Shown here piece after piece: positions 59,447-64,000 of a stretch of 64,000 nt of DNA. The translations under genes were made by a program, and so were the position numbers. This stretch comes from Patescibacteria group bacterium. Lineage in GTDB: Bacteria > Patescibacteriota > Gracilibacteria > UBA1369. Below the pieces are notes generated by a model. It was not told where the DNA came from and made no database searches. It was given only the letters and a program-made list of their open reading frames with translations. Location of the stretch: assembly GCA_963169655.1 (NCBI GenBank), contig CAUJCM010000004.1, positions 1-64,000 on the forward strand, given 5' to 3'. Every line of letters begins with the position of its first letter. The stretch's first letter is position 1.

Positions 59447-60652
59447 TTAATTGCTGGCTATTAAAGAATTTTTGTTTTTATTGTCAGCAATAATTTGTCT
59501 TACTTCTATGCGGTTATTGACGATATTTTTGAATTTTTCCCTGGTTAATGGCCCTAAAATTCCAGCTCCAAAATCAGATTTATTATTTAATATACCTTGA
59601 CTCTGCTGAAATTTAAATACAGCATGAGCTGTGACTTCTCCATAATAACCTGTTGGTTCAAGTCCTAATAAATTCAACTTTCTTAATTCTGTTTGTAATT
59701 CAATGACTGCTTGCCCATTATCACCTAATTTTAAATCTTGATCCAAGAAATTAAGTCCATTTCCTGCTAAAGCTACTTTGTTTTGATAAGTATTTACGCT
59801 ATTATCTGCTTTTGCAGTATTGATGATATTAAGTTTTGATGTGTTTTGTGAATTATTAAGTATGGCCTTTTCAAGAGCTACTCTGGTTTGAGGTCCAAAG
59901 TACCCTGCTCCAAAGTCTTTTTGGCTATCGATAATTTGATTATTGATTTGTAAATTAATGATGGAATAATATAAATCTAAATCAAAGTCTTGATTGATTT
60001 TACCCTTAAAATAATTTAAATCTGACATTTTTTGTTTTATAACTTGAATTTCGGCATTATTATCACCTAATCCAAAGCTTAATTTTGGTAATTGGACTGA
60101 TACTGGATTAGGATCTGGAAATGAAATAGTTGAAATGCCAGATAAATCTATATCTTCAATGATATTTGAATCCATACCATAAACTAAGACATCAACAGTT
60201 CTTCTTCCCCAGTTTAAGGCCCTATTTAATCCTTCGTCGCCTGACCCCATCCAAATATCCAATCTATCAAAGGATTGTCCTCTCTCTCCAGCTGGGACTA
60301 TTGCCCCACCTCTATCATGAACAGAAACTATACCAATGCCTGGTATATTCATTTTTGTTCCAAAAGGAATATTTTTGGGTGCAGCAATCATACCTGGAAA
60401 GACTGGTGTACCATCTGCACCATTTGTGCCATTACCATTTAATTTTTTATCAGCTTCGAGTGAACCTTTGATATATCTTTGTTGCCCCTCAATTGGAGAA
60501 TAATATGCTGTGATTGTGAAGGTGGCAGTATATGGATATATCCTTACTATATCTGTATCGTTTGATTGTTCACTTACTTGAGCATTTGCGATGGAAAGGA
60601 GAGATATAGATAGGATTAATGTAGATGAAATTACTATTAATTTTTTAAACAT
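59447..60652 (-). CDS. Secreted 3D-domain protein with peptidoglycan-binding repeats
   Basis: A 401-residue exported cell-wall protein. The signal peptide spans about 1-25. The 3D domain (about 40-160; double-psi beta-barrel as in Rpf/MltA-type enzymes) has TITAYYSPIEG, VHDRGGAI and RLDIWMGSGDEGLNRALNWG with the three conserved Asp. Two PG_binding_1-like repeats follow (about 205-270 and 305-380), each ending in DFGAG-x-(F/L)GP-x-TR. The 3D fold suggests a lytic transglycosylase or a related wall-remodelling role; the family also has non-catalytic members. It has its own extended -10 promoter. Confidence 0.88.
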   Translation of the reverse strand: MFKKLIVISSTLILSISLLSIANAQVSEQSNDTDIVRIYPYTATFTITAYYSPIEGQQRYIKGSLEADKKLNGNGTNGADGTPVFPGMIAAPKNIPFGTKMNIPGIGIVSVHDRGGAIVPAGERGQSFDRLDIWMGSGDEGLNRALNWGRRTVDVLVYGMDSNIIEDIDLSGISTISFPDPNPVSVQLPKLSFGLGDNNAEIQVIKQKMSDLNYFKGKINQDFDLDLYYSIINLQINNQIIDSQKDFGAGYFGPQTRVALEKAILNNSQNTSKLNIINTAKADNSVNTYQNKVALAGNGLNFLDQDLKLGDNGQAVIELQTELRKLNLLGLEPTGYYGEVTAHAVFKFQQSQGILNNKSDFGAGILGPLTREKFKNIVNNRIEVRQIIADNKNKNSLIASN

Positions 60653-60682
60653 AATTGACGAAATTTTTTGATAAATCTAAGT

Positions 60683-60688
60683 ATTATA
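60683..60688 (-). promoter_or_regulatory. Extended -10 for the 3D-domain gene
   Basis: On the minus strand TGCTATAAT precedes the ATG at 60652 by 30 bp. No strong -35 is seen. Confidence 0.5.
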
Positions 60689-60775
60689 GCAGAAAAAAGG
60701 CTTTTAATCCTGCATATATATAGATAAATATCAAATATATGTTTTAATTTAAGCTGAAAAATTAATTAAAAATTA

Positions 60776-63298
60776 TTAGAATTGAAATTCTGATGGTATT
60801 GGTTTTGCCGTGGATGGATTTGATACATCGTTAATAATGCCAATTCTCCTTGTAATTTCTCTATCTACAAATTCACGATCTTTACCAAATTTAAGTCTGG
60901 ATAATTGTTTAACTGCTTCACCTACTTTATCATCACCTTTTTGTAGCCAAGGAAATGGAACAGTAATAGAAAATGGAACTGAAGGCTGACCATCAATGGA
61001 AAGTTTCATTGCCCCTTTAAATTTGTCGACATTTATTAAATCCTGAGCTGAAAATACAGGAGCCATTTCCTTAGCCATATATTCAGCATCAGAAGCGCCG
61101 ATTTTATAACACATCATAGTGCCCACATTACCAAATACGGCATCTTTAACTTTAGATTTGCCATCATTTCCTTCAAGTTGTGCAATATATTGATGAGCTA
61201 TATTTAAGGATAAACGGTATTTTCTTGCTTCTGATAAAATACTTTCAATGGAATCAGTAATATAATTTTGAAATTCATCAATATACATAAAAAAATCAGA
61301 TCTATCCTCTTTGGCAAATCTTTGACGCCTTAAAGCGGCCATTTGTAATTTAGATACGATGATTAAACCGAGTAATTTAGAGTTGATATCCCCAACTTCA
61401 CCTTTTGATAAATTCATTAATAAAATCCTCTTATTCTGCATTACCTCAGTAAAATCAAATGCAGATTTAGTTTGGCCAATGATATTTCTCATCATGGAAT
61501 TAGTAATAAACTGTCCAAATTTAGCTGCAAAATAAGGTATCATTTCTTGTTTTTCTCTAGCACCAGTTTTGGCCATTTGATCTTCCCAAAAAGATTTTAC
61601 TACAGGGTTTTTTACATATTTGACTCTTTCCTTTTGAAATTCATCGTCGGTAAAAAGTCTAACTATATCAACTATTGCTCCTCCTTCTGGGTGAGCCATT
61701 AAAGTCAAGCAACCGTTTCTGAAATAGTCTTGTATTCTTGGTCCAAATACTTCTTCGTCAAAAAGTTTAATCATGATATTCATAGCATCCAAAGCTACTA
61801 ACTCTTTTTCATCTTCATTCTCAGCTTCGAGTATATTTAAGCCCATTGGTCTAGCTTGATCTGCTGGATTAAAATAAATTACATCATCTGCTCTATCGCG
61901 CGGAATAAATGGAAGTACATCATCAATAAGTGATCCATGAGGATCTACTACTGCTATTCCATCATTATTTTTTAAATCTTGCCTAATCATTATTTGAAAA
62001 ACAGAAGATTTACCAGTACCTGTTTGACCAATTACATAAAAATGTCTGAAACGATCTTCTCTTGTCATTCTAATGTCTGTAGTTACACCTCTGTAATAAT
62101 TATGTCCTAATAAAAGTCCTTCTTTGGGTATATTGCTTGGTGCTTGTGCAATTTTATAGTTTTGCCAATGTATACCAGGTGTTTTATTAAATCTGATATT
62201 TGGGAAATGGAAAATTGAGGCTAATTCATCACTAGATAATATGGTTTTATTTTTTGAGATACTTTGTTTAAAAGGCATATCAAAGTTCCTGAGTATATAA
62301 TCTTTTATGATCTTATTTTCAGAGTAACCTTTTACAGTTGTAAATTTATTTGCTGTTGGAGATGAGTATTGAGAAAAAGTACTTATGATATTTGTTAAAT
62401 TTGATTTTGCCTCACTATATTCCTCTGATGAACAAATTATTCTTATTATTGTTTGATAACCCTTGCTTGAATTTTTCTGTTCTAATTCTTTTATTTCTTC
62501 ATCTAAAATTGGGGTTGTTCTTCCATTATCTGGAGATTTATTTTCCTCTGATTTATTGTTAATTGGTATAATAAATTCTAAAATTGCTAATAATAATTTG
62601 AGCGGATTTAAAGAAAAATTAGATTTTTTTTTCTTTTGATTTAGTATATTTTTGGCTTCTTCTCTGCCTTCTTTTTGCCAGTTATCGATTGGTGTAATCA
62701 TTAATTGAATAACTGCTCCTTCCTTTGTGTTTAATTTTGATAATGCATTTGTGAGATTATTTATTGGATCGGAACTCAGTTTTTGGTAACTCTTTAGAGG
62801 ATACATATGATGCTTTTTGAGCATCAGTGCTTTTGCAGCTACTTTATAATCTGGTTGAAAAATATTATATTCATCGACTTGTTCAATGTAAGCTTCTGGG
62901 AAAAAGCCAGTTACTTGCTTTTCAATTAATGACTTTAAATAAATTGGAACTACTAGATAAAAAAAGATTTGACCATTGTCAACAACATATTCTAGAGAGA
63001 GAAAGTCTTCTCCTTGATATTTATTTTTCCAATCACCTGAATAAATTGAATATATAGAATCATATAATTGTGCCATTATACCTATTGCTTCTTTAAAGTC
63101 TTTTGCTCCACTGGATTGGTCTTGATCTTGTTCCTCTTTAGATTCCCTTTTACTCACTTGTACTTTTAAAAAAGTCATTTGATATGACCTTTTTAAATTG
63201 TAATAATTTAAAATTTTATTTTTTGCCCAAAAATAAACAAGGAATACTAGTGATATTGCTCCTACGAGTATTCCTAAGTTTATTAATATTAATTTCAT
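60776..63298 (-). CDS. T4SS-like VirB4/TraD-type ATPase (copy 2)
   Basis: An 840-residue paralogue of the gene at 47893-50430. One N-terminal membrane helix (about 3-23) is followed by a variable middle and the motor domain: Walker A GQTGTGKSS (near 425), DPHGSLIDDVLPFIPRDRAD, NLSKGEVGDINSKLLG, Walker B YIDEFQNYI (near 671) and an arginine-rich end (RLKFGKDREFVDREITRRIG) shared with copy 1. The shared C-terminus and matched length suggest gene duplication. It is 3 bp from aspS on the same strand. Confidence 0.82.
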   Translation of the reverse strand: MKLILINLGILVGAISLVFLVYFWAKNKILNYYNLKRSYQMTFLKVQVSKRESKEEQDQDQSSGAKDFKEAIGIMAQLYDSIYSIYSGDWKNKYQGEDFLSLEYVVDNGQIFFYLVVPIYLKSLIEKQVTGFFPEAYIEQVDEYNIFQPDYKVAAKALMLKKHHMYPLKSYQKLSSDPINNLTNALSKLNTKEGAVIQLMITPIDNWQKEGREEAKNILNQKKKKSNFSLNPLKLLLAILEFIIPINNKSEENKSPDNGRTTPILDEEIKELEQKNSSKGYQTIIRIICSSEEYSEAKSNLTNIISTFSQYSSPTANKFTTVKGYSENKIIKDYILRNFDMPFKQSISKNKTILSSDELASIFHFPNIRFNKTPGIHWQNYKIAQAPSNIPKEGLLLGHNYYRGVTTDIRMTREDRFRHFYVIGQTGTGKSSVFQIMIRQDLKNNDGIAVVDPHGSLIDDVLPFIPRDRADDVIYFNPADQARPMGLNILEAENEDEKELVALDAMNIMIKLFDEEVFGPRIQDYFRNGCLTLMAHPEGGAIVDIVRLFTDDEFQKERVKYVKNPVVKSFWEDQMAKTGAREKQEMIPYFAAKFGQFITNSMMRNIIGQTKSAFDFTEVMQNKRILLMNLSKGEVGDINSKLLGLIIVSKLQMAALRRQRFAKEDRSDFFMYIDEFQNYITDSIESILSEARKYRLSLNIAHQYIAQLEGNDGKSKVKDAVFGNVGTMMCYKIGASDAEYMAKEMAPVFSAQDLINVDKFKGAMKLSIDGQPSVPFSITVPFPWLQKGDDKVGEAVKQLSRLKFGKDREFVDREITRRIGIINDVSNPSTAKPIPSEFQF

Positions 63299-63300
63299 TT

Positions 63301-64000
63301 TTATTTATTTTTGATCTCGATGCTTAATTCGTCTGTGGTTTCTTTTGGTATTTGTGTTGGTGATCCGAGCATCAAATCTTTTCCTTTTGAATCTTTCGGA
63401 AAAGCTATAACTTCCCTGATATTAGGTTCATCTAGTAAAAGCATTATTAATCTGTCTATGCCGAGTGCTATTCCGCCATGTGGTGGTGCACCGTATTCAA
63501 AAGCTTCTAACATATGTCCAAACCTTTCTTCTGCTTTATCTGGTGTTATTTGTAATAATTCAAATATCTTTTTTTGTAATTTTTGATCATGGATACGGAT
63601 ACTTCCTCCACCAATTTCAATACCATTTAATACTATATCATAAGCTATTGATTTTGTCATCTCAGGTTTGTCTGAATTTAGAATGTCCATTTGATCTTCT
63701 CTTGGTGCTGTAAATGGATGATGAGCAGCGGATAATTCACCACTTACTAAATCTTTTTCAAATAGTGGAAAGTCTGTAACCCATAAATATGCTAATTTGT
63801 TTTTATCTCTTAAATTCATTTTATCTGCACAAGCAAGACGAACTTGCCCAAGTGAATTACATGCTATTTCAAAATGATCTGCTCCAAAAAATAAAATATC
63901 ACCTGTTTTGGCATTGGTCTTTTCGATAAAGTTTTGGATTTCACTTTCTGTAAAAAATTTCACTAGAGTTGATTTGGGACCTTCTTCTGCTAGTTGTATA
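63301..64000 (-). CDS. aspS: Aspartyl-tRNA synthetase, C-terminal part
   Basis: Partial gene: the frame stays open to the window edge, so the 5' part lies beyond 64000. The visible 230 or so residues include the GAD-type insertion of bacterial AspRS ([27 protein letters not shown]), [43 protein letters not shown], and class II motif 3 [23 protein letters not shown]. The insert marks it as the bacterial form. Discriminating or non-discriminating charging cannot be told, though gatB is present. Confidence 0.95.
   Translation of the reverse strand, partial: IQLAEEGPKSTLVKFFTESEIQNFIEKTNAKTGDILFFGADHFEIACNSLGQVRLACADKMNLRDKNKLAYLWVTDFPLFEKDLVSGELSAAHHPFTAPREDQMDILNSDKPEMTKSIAYDIVLNGIEIGGGSIRIHDQKLQKKIFELLQITPDKAEERFGHMLEAFEYGAPPHGGIALGIDRLIMLLLDEPNIREVIAFPKDSKGKDLMLGSPTQIPKETTDELSIEIKNK

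Noticed and set aside
47893-63298. Integrated conjugative element
   Set aside because: Two T4SS-like ATPases are present but there is no relaxase, integrase, attachment repeat or change in base composition, and housekeeping genes lie between them.

Overview
The window is AT-rich, gene-dense bacterial chromosome read with the standard code (TGA acts as a stop, for example at 42720-42722). Short genes, start/stop overlaps, tail-to-tail stop sharing, very few Shine-Dalgarno sequences, CPR-style VirB4/TraD-like ATPases, a bacterial Elp3 and many small membrane proteins of unknown function point to a Candidate Phyla Radiation (Patescibacteria) genome, most likely Parcubacteria-like. This is inference: no rRNA gene is present. 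I see no CRISPR array, insertion sequence, integrase or prophage. The longest stretches without a gene are 1-206 and 31614-31843. The first shows nothing I can name; the second carries a structured rpsB leader.

1-9.7 kb: signal peptidase I, a bacterial PH-domain protein, a membrane-anchored HEPN-like protein, a dephospho-CoA-kinase-like protein without a P-loop, gatB, two small membrane proteins, a TagA/WecG glycosyltransferase, and a divergent Trm9-like methyltransferase/Elp3 pair that could build a eukaryote-style wobble-uridine modification. Then come unknown genes, one with internal repeats and an apparent frameshift. 9.7-26 kb: translation and repair housekeeping (recG, tyrS, an RluD-type synthase, rplU, pth, obgE, tRNA-Leu, a YrdC/Sua5 gene, rmuC, uvrC with an extra inserted domain, der), a PocR-PAS sensor and a YggS-like protein that has lost its PLP lysine.

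26-36 kb: a VirB2-like pilin, an AI-2E-type permease, a polysaccharide pair (Wzz-like, GT4), then an rsbW-like/STAS/prsW operon facing rpsB-[membrane protein]-tsf, followed by STAS-PP2C. Kinase, two antagonists and phosphatase make up a partner-switching circuit. 36-50 kb: queA; a 7TM protein coupled to a three-domain ATP-grasp/retropepsin-like/DUF1704 fusion, the strongest candidate for an undescribed system; a sortable Ig-like surface protein; yggT, cysS, murC, an FtsB-like gene; two tRNAs with anticodon CAT; an LCP ligase and the first T4SS-like ATPase.

50-64 kb: glyS, a DUF3467 gene, an orphan degenerate OmpR-like regulator with a palindromic operator, two paralogous sigma-region-4/HARE-HTH proteins around two unknown genes with mirrored divergent promoters, a HIT protein, tRNA-Leu(TAG), a lexA-dinB SOS unit with a clear LexA box but a damaged LexA protease domain, a 3D/peptidoglycan-binding secreted protein, the second T4SS-like ATPase, and the 3' part of aspS running off the window.
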